From contig ABYL01000070.1 in NCBI GenBank assembly GCA_000173575.1, positions 1 through 35,107 on the forward strand: DNA of 35,107 nucleotides. The letters run 5' to 3'. The DNA is from Burkholderia sp. H160 (GTDB taxonomy: Bacteria; Pseudomonadota; Gammaproteobacteria; Burkholderiales; Burkholderiaceae). The notes under the pieces were generated by a model. It made no database searches. It saw nothing but the letters and a program-made list of their open reading frames with translations, and was not told the origin of the DNA. The translations under genes and the position numbers were made by a program. Every line of letters begins with the position of its first letter. Position 1 is the first letter of the stretch. Of the stretch, positions 26,502 to 35,107 are shown in pieces.

Positions 26502-27421
26502 TGCGTGCCCTCCCGCGAACGGCGTGCTTCTTCGGCTTCCTTGAGTGCCGCGGCCTCGTCGGCCTCGGACACTTCGTTCGGACCGACGCGCGTGTAGTGG
26601 AAGAAGCCCGCGAGCGCCGCGAGCCCCATGACGACGAGCCCGATCGGCTTGGCGACCCCCTTCCACAACGACACCAGCGGACTGATGCGCGGATCGTCCG
26701 GCAGGCCGTGATACAGCGACGGCCGATCGGCGTGATGCAGCACGTACATCACGTGCGTGCCGCCGACCTTGTCCGGGTTATACAGGCCAGCGTTCTGGAA
26801 ACCGCGCTCCTTCAGATCGACGATGCGGTCCTCGGCCTGCAGAATCATGTCCTCCTTGGTGCCGAACATGATCGCGCCGGTTGGGCAGGTCTTCACGCAA
26901 GCTGGCTCCTGGCCGACCGCCACGCGGTCCGAACACAGCGTGCACTTGTACACGCGGCGATCCTTCTTCGACATACGCGGTATGTTGAACGGGCAGCCGG
27001 CGATGCAGAAGCCGCAGCCGATGCAGTTCTCCTCGTGGAAATCCACGATGCCGTTCGTGTACTGCACGATCGCGCCCGGCGACGGACAGGCCTTCAGACA
27101 GCCCGGGTCTTCGCAGTGCATGCAGCCGTCCTTGCGGATCAGCCATTCGACATCGCCGGCGGAATTCTCGTACTCCGAAAACCGCATGACGGTCCACGAA
27201 TTCTCGGTGAGGTCGGGCGGGTTGTCATAAACGCCCACGTTCACGCCGATCTCGTCGCGCAGATCGTTCCACTCCATGCAGGCCGTCTGACACGCCTTGC
27301 AGCCGATGCACTTCGATACGTCGATAAGCTTCGCAACCGAGCCCGTAGCCGGCTCGCGACTCACCGGCGGCTGCGTGGTCGTGGCCGAGACGCGTCTGAT
27401 GTCTAATGATTGCAGTGCCAT
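26498..27421 (-). CDS. fdoH: Formate dehydrogenase iron-sulfur (beta) subunit
   Basis: Periplasm-facing electron-transfer subunit with four [4Fe-4S] clusters. The 307-residue protein shows [42 protein letters not shown] and [11 protein letters not shown]...CVKTCPTG. Near the C-terminus, [20 protein letters not shown] forms the single membrane anchor, as in E. coli FdnH/FdoH. It has no signal peptide of its own; it is expected to travel with the Tat-dependent catalytic subunit. Gaps are nine bases from fdoG and a four-base overlap with fdoI. Confidence 0.96.
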   Translation of the reverse strand: MALQSLDIRRVSATTTQPPVSREPATGSVAKLIDVSKCIGCKACQTACMEWNDLRDEIGVNVGVYDNPPDLTENSWTVMRFSEYENSAGDVEWLIRKDGCMHCEDPGCLKACPSPGAIVQYTNGIVDFHEENCIGCGFCIAGCPFNIPRMSKKDRRVYKCTLCSDRVAVGQEPACVKTCPTGAIMFGTKEDMILQAEDRIVDLKERGFQNAGLYNPDKVGGTHVMYVLHHADRPSLYHGLPDDPRISPLVSLWKGVAKPIGLVVMGLAALAGFFHYTRVGPNEVSEADEAAALKEAEEARRSREGTQ

Positions 27422-27430
27422 CTCTTTACC

Positions 27431-30400
27431 TTATGCCTTTTCGACCTTGACGAGGAACGACTTGGTTTCCGGTGTCTGTGAATTCCCGTCGCCCACCGGG
27501 GGCGTCAGCGTATTGACGAGATAGCCCGGCCTTGCGAGCCCCATGAAGCCCCAATGAATCGGCAGCCCGACGGTCTGCACCTTCTTGCCTTCGATCATCA
27601 GCGGTTTGATCCGCTTCGTCACGACCGCAACGGCAATCACGTACCCACGGTTCGAGCTCACCTTGACCCGGTCTCCGGCCACCACGCCGACCTCCTTCGC
27701 GAGGTCTTCACCGATCTCGACGAACTGCTCGGGCTGGATGATCGAGTTCAGCTTCGCGTGCTTGGTCCAGTAGTGGAAATGCTCGGTCAGACGATAGCTG
27801 GTCGCCGTATGCGGGAAGTTCTCGTGCGTGCCGAACGTGGCCTTGTCGCCCGGGAACACGCGCGCCGCCGGGTTGCTGACGGCCAACTTGTTGTCCGGAT
27901 GCAGCGGGTTGTAGCCGAGCGGTGTTTCGAACGGCTCGTAGTGCTCGGGGAACGGCCCTTCGGCCATACCGTCGCGCGCGAAGAACCGCGCGACGCCTTC
28001 CGCATTCATGATGAACGGATTCATGCCGTTTTCGGGCGGCTCGTCGATCTTGAAGTCTGGGACGTCGGCGCCCGACCACGTGCTGCCGTTCCACGCGATC
28101 ACCTTGCGCGTCGGATCGAACGGCTTGCCGTTGAGATCGCAAGACGCGCGGTTGTACAGAATCCGCCGGTTCACCGGCCATGCCCACGCCCAGTTCAGCG
28201 TGTTGCCGATGCCGGTCGGGTCCGAGTTGTCGCGGCGGCCCATCTGGTTGCCCGCCTGGGTCCACGCGCCGCAGAAGATCCAGCAACCGCTCGAGGTCGA
28301 GCCGTCGTCGCGCAGCAGCGAGAAACCCGCGAGCTGCTCGCCTTTCTTCGCGAGCACCTTGGTCGGGTCCTTCGGATCGGTGACGTCCGCGAGCGCCTTG
28401 CCGTTGTACTCCATCGCGAGTTCTTCGGGCGTCGGGCTGTCCGGCCTCGCATACGGCCAGCTCATGTTCAGGATCGGATCGGGATACTTGCCGCCGTCCT
28501 TGCGATAAGCCTCGCGAATCCGCAGCCACAGCCCGGCCATGATCTCGAGGTCGCTCTTCGCTTCGCCTGGGCCGTCCGCGCCCTGCCAGTGCCATTGCAG
28601 CACCCGGCTCGAACTGACCAGCGAGCCGCGTTCCTCGGCGAAGCAGGTGGTCGGCAGACGGTAAACCTCGGTCTGGATCGATGCGCTGTCGACGTCATTG
28701 AACGGGCCGTAGTTCTTCCAGAACTCCGACGTTTCGGTCGCAAGCGGGTCCATGATCACGAGCCACTTCAGCTTGGCCAGAGCCGCGCCGTTCTTCGCCT
28801 TGAACGGCGCCGCGGCGAGCGGGTTGAAACCCTGCGCGATGTAGCCGGTCATCTTGCCCTGACTCATCAGCTCGAAGACCTGCAGCAGGTCGTAGGACTT
28901 GTCGAGCTTCGGCAGATAGTCGAAAGCGAAGTTGTTCTCGGCGGTCGCCTTGTCGCCCCACCACGACTTCATGAAGCTCACGTGGAACGCGCGATAGTTG
29001 CGCCAGTAGCTGAGCTGATTCGGCCGCAGCGGTTGCTGGGTGCGCTTCGCGATGTAGGCGTCGAAATCCTGCTCCGCTTCCGTCGGCAGCGTCATGTAAC
29101 CCGGCAGCAGGTTCGACATCAGGCCGAGGTCCGTCAGGCCCTGGATGTTCGAGTGGCCACGCAAGGCGTTCATGCCGCCGCCCGCGATGCCGATGTTGCC
29201 GAGCAGCAGCTGTACCATCGCGGCGGTGCGGATGATCTGCGAGCCGGTCGAGTGCTGCGTCCAGCCAAGCGCGTACATGACCGTGGTCGCGCGTCCCGGC
29301 ACCGACGTCGACGCGAGCATCTCGCACACGTGCAGGAACTTGTCCTTCGGTGTGCCGCAGATTTTTTCGACCTGCTCGGGCGTGTAGCGCGAGTAGTGCT
29401 GCTTCATCAGCTGATAGACGCAGCGCGGGTCCTGCAGCGTCGGATCGACCTTGACGAAGCCGTCGTCGCCGCGCTCGTAGTCCCACGAGGTCTTGTCGTA
29501 GCTGCGCTTGTCGGCGTTGTAGCCGGAAAACAGGCCGTCCTTGAACGCGAAATCCTCACGGACGATGAACGACACGTCTGTGTAGTTCTTTACGTACTCG
29601 TGCTGGATCTTGTCGTTCGTCAGCAGGTAGTTGATCACCCCGCCGAGGAACGCGATGTCCGTGCCGGTGCGGATCGGCACGTAGTAGTCCGCGACCGACG
29701 CCGTGCGATTAAAGCGCGGGTCGACCACGATCAGGCGCGCCTTGCGGTGCGCCTTGGCTTCGGTGACCCATTTGAATCCGCATGGGTGTGCCTCGGCCGA
29801 ATTGCCGCCCATGACGAGAATCACGTCCGCGTTTCTGATGTCGACCCAATGGTTCGTCATCGCTCCACGGCCAAACGTCGGGGCAAGACCTGCCACCGTC
29901 GGGCCATGTCAGACACGCGCCTGATTGTCGAATCCCAGCATGCCAAGACTGCGAGCAGTCTTGTGCGTCAGGTAACCCACCTCGTTGCTGCTGGCCGACG
30001 CCGCGAGCATGCCGGTAGTCAGCCAACGGTTGACCTTCTTGCCGTCGGCGGTCGTCTCGACGAAGTTCGCGTCGCGGTCTTCCTTCATCAGCTTCGCGAT
30101 GCGGTCGAGCGCGTCTTCCCACGAGATGCGCGTCCACTCTTTCGCCCCGGCCGCGCGGTACTCGGGATAGCGCAGACGGCTCGGGCTATGGATGAAGTCG
30201 ATCAGGCTCGCGCCCTTAGGGCACAGCGTGCCGCGATTGACCGGATGGTCGGGATCACCCTCGATGTGGAAGATGCTCGTCTTGACGTTCTTGGCTTCGT
30301 CGCCAAGGCCGTACATGAGGACGCCGCAGCCCACCGAGCAGTACGGGCAGGTGTTGCGGGTTTCGGTAGCACGCGACAATTTGTACTGACGGACCTCGGC

Positions 30401-30499
30401 CAGCGCGGGTGTCGGAGAGAAGCCCATCAGGGCCAGGCTCGATCCGGCGAGCGTGGTGGAGGAGATCTTCAGGAATTGTCGCCGAGTCATTTGCGTCAT
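27431..30499 (-). CDS. fdoG: Formate dehydrogenase catalytic subunit, selenocysteine-containing
   Basis: Molybdenum or tungsten bis-MGD enzyme oxidising formate to CO2 in the periplasm. Read through the in-frame UGA at 29911-29909 the protein has 1022 residues, the normal length of FdnG/FdoG. It starts with a Tat signal (TRRQFLKISS, then a hydrophobic run to ALA), and has the [4Fe-4S] motif CPYCSVGC...LCPKGAS. At residue 197 it has Sec in NQARV-U-HGPTVAGLAP, the same position context as E. coli FdnG. Without read-through the gene would appear as two proteins of 196 and about 821 residues; both are in one frame and every family motif continues across the UGA. A SECIS hairpin follows directly. 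TATAAT at 30538-30533 is a likely -10 box. Confidence 0.95.
29869..29911 (-). promoter_or_regulatory. SECIS element and UGA(Sec) codon in fdoG
   Basis: The mRNA starting at the UGA folds into a hairpin. Positions 14-16 pair with 31-33, U17 is bulged, and 18-21 pair with 27-30, around a five-base GGUCU loop. A lower stem pairs GGCC (7-10) with GGCC (40-43). The bulged U17 and the GGUCU loop are the features that E. coli SelB recognises in fdhF and fdnG. The structure was derived by hand. Confidence 0.9.
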
Positions 30500-30532
30500 T
30501 TAATGGCCTCGGCTCTTTTGGGGACAAAAATG

Positions 30533-30538
30533 ATTATA
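30533..30538 (-). promoter_or_regulatory. Candidate -10 box of the fdo operon
   Basis: A consensus TATAAT lies 34 bases upstream of the fdoG ATG on the minus strand. No clear -35 hexamer lies 16-18 bases further up, so an activator may be needed. The divergent region 30500-30995 (496 bases) contains no gene that I can see and holds the promoters for fdoG and selD; CATAAT near 30957 is a weak candidate for selD. No obvious FNR or NarL palindrome was found by eye. Confidence 0.45.
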
Positions 30539-30995
30539 GGTGCCGATTTCGCGACATGCAGGAAGATCGCAGTGCATTCGTCACCCGATTAAATACGAGA
30601 TGCGATAGTCACTTGAATGAAGGCCGGCGACATGCCTGCACGATTTATTCCTGCTGCCGGACACCGTTTATGCCGCATCCACGAGTAGCGAATCGACCTT
30701 ATCGTCAGATTGTTGCGTCCTACGAACTACCCGGCTTTCTCCGGTCGCGCGGGGGCAGCGATAAATAAGCTTTCGAATCGCGCGGTAATTGCTATCGGAC
30801 GTGAATTCTCACGGCGTCGCGGAAATGCGCGAACCCGCTGTTTGCATTTCCTTCTGCATTAGCGATTTTTACGCGGCAAATTCTTTTGCAATAAACGGGT
30901 TCCGGATAAAGCCGGCCTGTGCCCGCGCCGACGCTGCACACTGTGAAAACAACCTTCATAATGCGGTCATTCGTCGAACCGGAACTCCCGCCCCC

Positions 30996-32054
30996 ATGAC
31001 CCAAGCCCAAGCAAGCCAGCCGCCCCGCCTCACGAGCCTGTCGCACGGCGGCGGCTGTGGCTGCAAGATCGCGCCCGGCCTGCTCGCCGACCTGCTCAAG
31101 CGCAGCGCGCCGCTGCCGTTTTTCCCCGACCTGCTGGTCGGCAACGACACCGCCGACGACGCCGCCGTCTACAAGCTCAATGAAGACCAGGCGATCGTCG
31201 CGACCACCGACTTTTTCATGCCGATCGTCGACGACCCGTTCGACTTCGGCCGCATCGCCGCGACCAATGCGATCTCGGACGTGTACGCGATGGGCGGCAA
31301 ACCGATCATGGCGCTCGCGATCGTCGGCATGCCGATCAACGTGCTGCCGCACGACGTGATCGCGGCCGTGCTGAAGGGCGGCGAAGCGGTCTGCGCGGAG
31401 GCGGGCATCCCGCTCGCGGGCGGCCATTCGATCGATTCGGTCGAGCCGATTTACGGCCTCGTCGCGCTCGGCATCGTCGATCCGAAGCGCGTCAAGCGCA
31501 ACGCGGGCGGCCGGGCCGGCGACGTGCTGATCCTCGGCAAGCCGCTCGGCGTCGGCATTCTGTCGGCGGCGCTGAAGAAAGACCGGCTCGACGAGGCAGG
31601 CTACGCGGCGATGATCGGCGCGACCACCAAGCTGAACCGGCCGGGCGCCGAGCTGGCGCAGCTCGACGGCGTGCATGCGCTGACCGACATCACGGGCTTC
31701 GGCCTGCTCGGCCACACGCTGGAACTCGCGCGTGGCTCGAAGCTGACCGCGCGCGTGCGCTATGCGGACCTGCCGTGGCTGCCGAACGTCGCGAACCTCG
31801 CCGAGGCCGGCATTTTTACCGGCGCATCAGGCCGCAACTGGGATGCGTACGGCCACGACGTCGTCCTGCCCGCCACGTTGCCGCCCGCCGGCCGCGCGCT
31901 GCTGACCGATCCGCAAACGTCGGGCGGCCTGCTGGTGTCGTGCGCGCCCGAAGCGGTCGACGAGGTGCTCGCGGTGTTCCGCGCCGATGGCTTCGCCGAC
32001 GCGCGGGTGATCGGCGAGATGGTGAGCGGGGAAGCGCGGGTTGAAGTCGTCTGA
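30996..32054 (+). CDS. selD: Selenide, water dikinase (selenophosphate synthase)
   Basis: Makes selenophosphate from selenide and ATP, the selenium donor for both SelA and MnmH. From the ATG at 30996 the protein has 352 residues. It has the glycine-rich loop SHGGGCGCKIAP with C21, C23 and K24 equivalent to E. coli C17, C19 and K20, so the Cys rather than the Sec form. The AIRS-fold motifs TTDFFMPIVDDPFDFG, AISDVYAMGG and LTDPQTSGGLLV follow. An upstream in-frame extension to 30789 reads through non-coding sequence and is rejected. It is divergent from fdoG and followed by mnmH. Confidence 0.96.
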   Translation: MTQAQASQPPRLTSLSHGGGCGCKIAPGLLADLLKRSAPLPFFPDLLVGNDTADDAAVYKLNEDQAIVATTDFFMPIVDDPFDFGRIAATNAISDVYAMGGKPIMALAIVGMPINVLPHDVIAAVLKGGEAVCAEAGIPLAGGHSIDSVEPIYGLVALGIVDPKRVKRNAGGRAGDVLILGKPLGVGILSAALKKDRLDEAGYAAMIGATTKLNRPGAELAQLDGVHALTDITGFGLLGHTLELARGSKLTARVRYADLPWLPNVANLAEAGIFTGASGRNWDAYGHDVVLPATLPPAGRALLTDPQTSGGLLVSCAPEAVDEVLAVFRADGFADARVIGEMVSGEARVEVV

Positions 32055-32123
32055 CGCAGGCGGCTGAAGGACGTCGCTGAAGCACCCGGGACAGACGCGC
32101 AATCGGCCCGAACGAGCCGCCCA

Positions 32124-32132
32124 TGCGATAAT
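32124..32132 (+). promoter_or_regulatory. Candidate extended -10 promoter before mnmH
   Basis: TGCGATAAT fits an extended -10 element and lies about 37 bases before the mnmH start, in the 114-base gap after selD. No -35 box is apparent. It suggests that mnmH may have its own transcript in addition to read-through from selD. Confidence 0.3.
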
Positions 32133-32168
32133 TTCAGTCTTCCCGCGGTCCGTTTTGTCCCTACTCCC

Positions 32169-33236
32169 TTGAAAAGCCTTCTAGTCAGCCTCGACAAAGC
32201 CGGCGATTTCGATGAAATCGTCGACGTTCGCACGCCGCTCGAATTCGCCGAAGACCACATTCCGGGCGCGACCAACGCGCCGGTGCTGAGCAACGAGGAA
32301 CGCGTGCTGGTCGGCACGACCTACAAGCAGGTGTCGCCGTTCGAGGGCACGCGGCTCGGCGCGGCATTGGTCGCACGCAACATCGCGCATCATCTGGAAA
32401 CCACGTTCGCCGACCGCCCGCGCAACTGGCGCCCGCTGATCTACTGCTGGCGCGGCGGCAAGCGCTCGGGCTCGGTCACGACGCTGTTCAACATGATCGG
32501 CTGGTCGGCACGGCAACTCGACGGCGGCTACAAAAGCTACCGCCGCGCGACGCTGGAGCGGCTCGAAACGCTGCCGCGCCGCTTCACCTACATCGCGCTC
32601 GTCGGCCCGACCGGTAGCGGCAAGACGCGGCTGCTGTCGGCGCTGCATGAGGCCGGCGCGCAAACGCTCGACCTCGAGGCGCTCGCGTCGCACCGCGGCT
32701 CGCTGCTCGGCGCGTATACGGGCGTGCAGCAGCCGTCGCAAAAGCGTTTCGACACGCTGCTCGTCAGCGAGCTGCGCGGCTTCGACGTGAACCGGCCGGT
32801 GTTCGTCGAGGCGGAAAGCCGGCGCATCGGCGCCGTCACGCTGCCGCTCGCGCTGCTCGAAACGTTTCATCGGGGTGCATGCGTCGAGGTGCACTCGAGC
32901 CGCGAGGATCGCGCGGCGTTTCTGCTGCAGGACTACGCGCATCTGTTCGATGATCCCGATTACCTGAAGGGCCAGCTGGAACGGCTGATTGGCCTGCACA
33001 GCCGTGAACGGGTCACGGGCTGGCTGCGGCTCGTCGACGACAACCGGCGCGCCGAACTCGCGCACGAGCTGCTCGAACGGCATTACGACCCCGCGTATGC
33101 GCGCAGCAGCGGCCAGCATTTCGAGCAGCTGCCGAACGCACTGCAACTCGATTTCCGCCCGAACGACGCCGACGTCGTCGAGCAGGCGAAAACGCTGCTC
33201 GCGCAGTTCGACAGCCGCATGCTCGTCGTCGGCTGA
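32169..33236 (+). CDS. mnmH: tRNA 2-selenouridine synthase
   Basis: Replaces sulfur with selenium in 2-thiouridine at the wobble position of certain tRNAs, via a geranylated intermediate, using selenophosphate. The 355-residue protein (also called SelU or YbbB) has an N-terminal rhodanese domain with catalytic C93 in IYCWRGGKRSGS, and a C-terminal P-loop domain with Walker A GPTGSGKT (146-153). The best start is TTG at 32169; no ATG lies nearby and the ribosome site is weak, so expression may be low. It follows selD by 114 bases, a common pairing. Confidence 0.94.
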   Translation: MKSLLVSLDKAGDFDEIVDVRTPLEFAEDHIPGATNAPVLSNEERVLVGTTYKQVSPFEGTRLGAALVARNIAHHLETTFADRPRNWRPLIYCWRGGKRSGSVTTLFNMIGWSARQLDGGYKSYRRATLERLETLPRRFTYIALVGPTGSGKTRLLSALHEAGAQTLDLEALASHRGSLLGAYTGVQQPSQKRFDTLLVSELRGFDVNRPVFVEAESRRIGAVTLPLALLETFHRGACVEVHSSREDRAAFLLQDYAHLFDDPDYLKGQLERLIGLHSRERVTGWLRLVDDNRRAELAHELLERHYDPAYARSSGQHFEQLPNALQLDFRPNDADVVEQAKTLLAQFDSRMLVVG

Positions 33237-33261
33237 TCCATCACGACAATTCACAAACCTC

Positions 33262-34317
33262 ATGCAATCAACCCTTCGACAACCCCGCGTCACAGTTGGC
33301 TGGATCGTGTTCCTGCTGATCGCCGTCGTCGGCCTCTTCTATGTGAAGTGGTTTCCGTACTACAACCGCGCGTTCGTCGCCGCGAGCCAGCATTCGATCG
33401 GCAAGTCGATCCTGATGGGCACGTCCGCGAGCGCGCCGGCGGCCTCGTGGCAGGCGGCGATCGATTACGCGCTCGCCTACGGCAAGGCGATCTGGCAGGC
33501 GATGGTGCTCGGCCTGCTGCTCGGCTCCGCGGTGCAGGCGCTGATCCCGCCGCAATGGGTCGCGCGCGCGCTCGGCCGCACTGACTTCAACAGCGTCGTC
33601 AAAGGCGGCCTGATGTCGTTGCCGGGCATGATGTGCACGTGCTGCGCGGCGCCGGTCGTCGCGGGCCTGCGCGCACGCGAAGCGGCGCCGGGCGCGGCGA
33701 TTGCTTTCTGGCTTGGTAATACCGCGCTGAATCCCGCGACGCTGATCTTCATGGGCTTCGTGCTCGGCTGGCAGTGGATGGGCCTGCGACTCGCGCTCGG
33801 CATCGTGATGGTGTTCGGCCTCGGCTACGTCGTGAACCGCATGGTCACGCCTCAGGAAGCGCAAGCGTCGCGAGAGGTCGTCGCGCAACTGGTCAGCGCC
33901 GACGATCCGGGCACCGCGTTCTCGCGCTGGATCACGATTCTCGGGCGCATGACGCTGCGGCTCGTGCCGGAATACATCGTGCTCGTGCTGATTCTGGGTG
34001 CGGCGCGCGCGTGGCTGTTTCCGCACATCGGCCCGGACATCGACAACAGCCTGCTGTGGATCATCGCGCTGTCGATTGCCGGCACGCTGTTCGTGATTCC
34101 GACCGCGGGCGAAGTGCCGATCATTCAGGCGATGCTGTCGTTCGGCATGGCCGCCGGTCCCGCCGGCGCGCTCCTGATGACGCTGCCGCTCGTCAGCGTG
34201 CCGTCGTTCGCGATGCTTGCGCGCTCGTTTCCGCGGCGCGTGCTGACGGTGGTCGCCTGCGCGGTGGTGGTGTGCGGCGTCGTCAGTGGTTTATTGGCCG
34301 TTGCGCTGGGCTTTTGA
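33262..34317 (+). CDS. Permease of the DUF318/ArsP-like family
   Basis: A 351-residue inner-membrane protein with about eight to ten hydrophobic spans (first at residues 12-28). It has the hallmark cysteine cluster GMMCTCCAAPV (C125, C127, C128), followed by FWLGNTALNPATLIFMGFVLG. A second half ends in PTAGEVPIIQAML and MTLPLVSVPSFAML. The CTCC motif is typical of the YraQ/ArsP-like permease group, members of which move trivalent organoarsenicals or other thiol-reactive species. Start is the ATG 25 bases after mnmH; a longer frame into mnmH is rejected. Location after selD-mnmH suggests a link with selenium compounds, which is inference only. Confidence 0.85.
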   Translation: MQSTLRQPRVTVGWIVFLLIAVVGLFYVKWFPYYNRAFVAASQHSIGKSILMGTSASAPAASWQAAIDYALAYGKAIWQAMVLGLLLGSAVQALIPPQWVARALGRTDFNSVVKGGLMSLPGMMCTCCAAPVVAGLRAREAAPGAAIAFWLGNTALNPATLIFMGFVLGWQWMGLRLALGIVMVFGLGYVVNRMVTPQEAQASREVVAQLVSADDPGTAFSRWITILGRMTLRLVPEYIVLVLILGAARAWLFPHIGPDIDNSLLWIIALSIAGTLFVIPTAGEVPIIQAMLSFGMAAGPAGALLMTLPLVSVPSFAMLARSFPRRVLTVVACAVVVCGVVSGLLAVALGF

Positions 34318-34353
34318 AGTGGTTTTCGAGTTTGAGTCGTAGAACACGGAAGC

Positions 34354-34488
34354 ATGAAACGTATTGCCGCATTCACCCTATCGTGTTGGTCCGCCGCCGG
34401 GCTGCTGTATGTTGGACAGCACTCGGTGGCGTTGATCGCCCTGAGCGGCGTCGTGGTGCTCGCGGGGTTCGATCTGTGGCGGCCTTGA
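34354..34488 (+). CDS. Small membrane protein, 44 residues
   Basis: A short gene starting 36 bases after the permease. The protein opens MKRIAAFTLSCW and carries one long or two short hydrophobic segments (about residues 5-19 and 25-39), ending LWRP. A GGA lies close before the ATG, so the ribosome site is modest. No family was recognised. Position suggests co-transcription with the permease. Confidence 0.45.
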   Translation: MKRIAAFTLSCWSAAGLLYVGQHSVALIALSGVVVLAGFDLWRP

Positions 34489-34513
34489 GAGGCGCGCTCG
34501 CCTGATTGATTCG

Positions 34514-35107
34514 TTATCCTCCGCTTCGCGCCAGCGCGTCGCGAAGCGCCGCGAGCCACAATGCCACCGCATGTGCACCGGGGTCCGGATGACCCAGTGC
34601 GCGATCGCCGACGTAGCTCGAACGCCCGCGACGCGGATGCATCGATGCGGTGCGTGACGCGCCATCGCTTGCTGCATCGACGGCGGCTTGCAACGCGGCA
34701 TCCGTCGACGCCGCCTGAGCAAGCGCGTTGTGCAGCGCGTCGGCGGCAGGCTTCAGCGCATCGACCATCGTGCGATCGTCAGGCCTCGCGCCACCTAACT
34801 CCATCAATCCTTCGACACCGGCGCTGAACGCCGCCGCCCATTGCTCCGCCGTGATCTCGCCCGACTGTTCGAGCGCGGCTGCCGCGCGCAGCAGCATCAC
34901 CGCGTACAACGGGCCCGAGGTGCCGCCCACCACGCGCCGCAGCGTCGCCGACATGCCGCGCAACACCGCGCCCGGCGTTGTCTCGGACGCGTATGAGTCG
35001 AGTTCGAGCTGCACTGCACGTGCGCCGCGCGCAAGGCTGATGCCGAGGTCGCCATCGCCGACGCGCTGGTCCATCACGGTCAATGTCGGCTCGGCGGCCA
35101 GCAGGCA
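34514..35107 (-). CDS. dhaL: Dihydroxyacetone kinase subunit L (DhaL/DAK2 domain), 5' end outside window
   Basis: The visible 197 residues form most of a DhaL ATP-binding domain. VMDQRVGDGDLGISLARG carries the aspartates that hold the two metal ions and ATP. GGTSGPLYAVMLL forms the phosphate-binding turn, and a late DPGAHAVALWLAAL helix closes the barrel. The frame stays open through 35107, so the start lies beyond the window. It converges with the permease and small-protein genes, separated by 25 bases. Whether it uses a PTS phosphodonor or ATP, and whether a DhaK partner exists, cannot be seen. Confidence 0.88.
   Translation of the reverse strand, partial: CLLAAEPTLTVMDQRVGDGDLGISLARGARAVQLELDSYASETTPGAVLRGMSATLRRVVGGTSGPLYAVMLLRAAAALEQSGEITAEQWAAAFSAGVEGLMELGGARPDDRTMVDALKPAADALHNALAQAASTDAALQAAVDAASDGASRTASMHPRRGRSSYVGDRALGHPDPGAHAVALWLAALRDALARSGG

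Noticed and set aside
29909-29911. Reading the UGA in fdoG as a true stop that makes a pseudogene.
   Set aside because: Same frame on both sides, conserved Sec context, a SECIS hairpin directly after it, and a full set of Sec genes next door.
27554-30592. A very long open frame (about 1000 codons) on the plus strand opposite fdoG.
   Set aside because: It is antisense to a well-supported formate dehydrogenase gene, has no recognisable domains and is rich in Arg, as expected for a mirror frame in GC-rich DNA.
1-35107. CRISPR arrays, insertion sequences, rRNA genes or defence systems.
   Set aside because: No regularly spaced repeats with spacers, no transposase motifs, no rRNA and no nuclease/helicase cluster were seen on either strand.

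Overview
The window looks like a chromosomal stretch from a beta-proteobacterium of the Burkholderiaceae (Paraburkholderia/Caballeronia/Burkholderia type). This is inferred from the high-GC right half, the layout of the formate dehydrogenase and selenocysteine genes, and a small secreted DUF4148-like protein; no 16S or marker gene is present. It has two compositionally different halves that meet at the selenocysteine tRNA gene (selC). As a spot count, bases 1-60 hold 29/60 G+C and bases 31561-31620 hold 41/60.

Left half (1 to about 21.15 kb), acyl-CoA catabolism and mobile-element debris. A plus-strand pair, a FadJ-like bifunctional enzyme and a thiolase, ends at a clear terminator. Converging on it is a minus-strand run of thirteen tightly spaced genes (17263 down to 3844). 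In transcription order these are an ACAD11-like acyl-CoA dehydrogenase, an APH-fold kinase, pntAA-pntAB-pntB (proton-pumping transhydrogenase), mmsA, mmsB, an enoyl-CoA hydratase, etfB, etfA, a short/branched-chain acyl-CoA dehydrogenase, a 3-hydroxyisobutyryl-CoA hydrolase and an SDR. Together they encode the lower valine (isobutyryl-CoA to propionyl-CoA) route, with its own electron-transfer flavoprotein and a transhydrogenase. A divergent FCD-type GntR regulator (17344) faces the operon. A palindrome matching the FadR-subfamily operator pattern abuts the operon's -10 box.

Between 18.0 and 21.0 kb is a decayed zone: an SDR N-terminal remnant with a degenerate second copy of the operon promoter/operator, a small secreted-protein gene, a PaaN N-terminal fragment, and a P4-type tyrosine integrase interrupted by one in-frame amber codon. 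The integrase lies just downstream of the intact selC gene. This suggests that the left half is, or borders, a genomic island that entered at selC and has become immobile.

Right half (21.15 kb to end), selenium and formate. On the minus strand fdoG-fdoH-fdoI-fdhE-selA-selB-selC run colinearly. fdoG contains an in-frame UGA (29909-29911) followed by a SECIS hairpin with a GGUCU loop and a bulged U, so its two open frames are one selenoprotein gene. Divergently, selD, mnmH (tRNA 2-selenouridine synthase), a CTCC-motif permease and a 44-residue membrane protein follow on the plus strand. Selenophosphate made by SelD therefore serves both the Sec pathway and tRNA modification. The window ends inside a DhaL-type kinase subunit gene on the minus strand.
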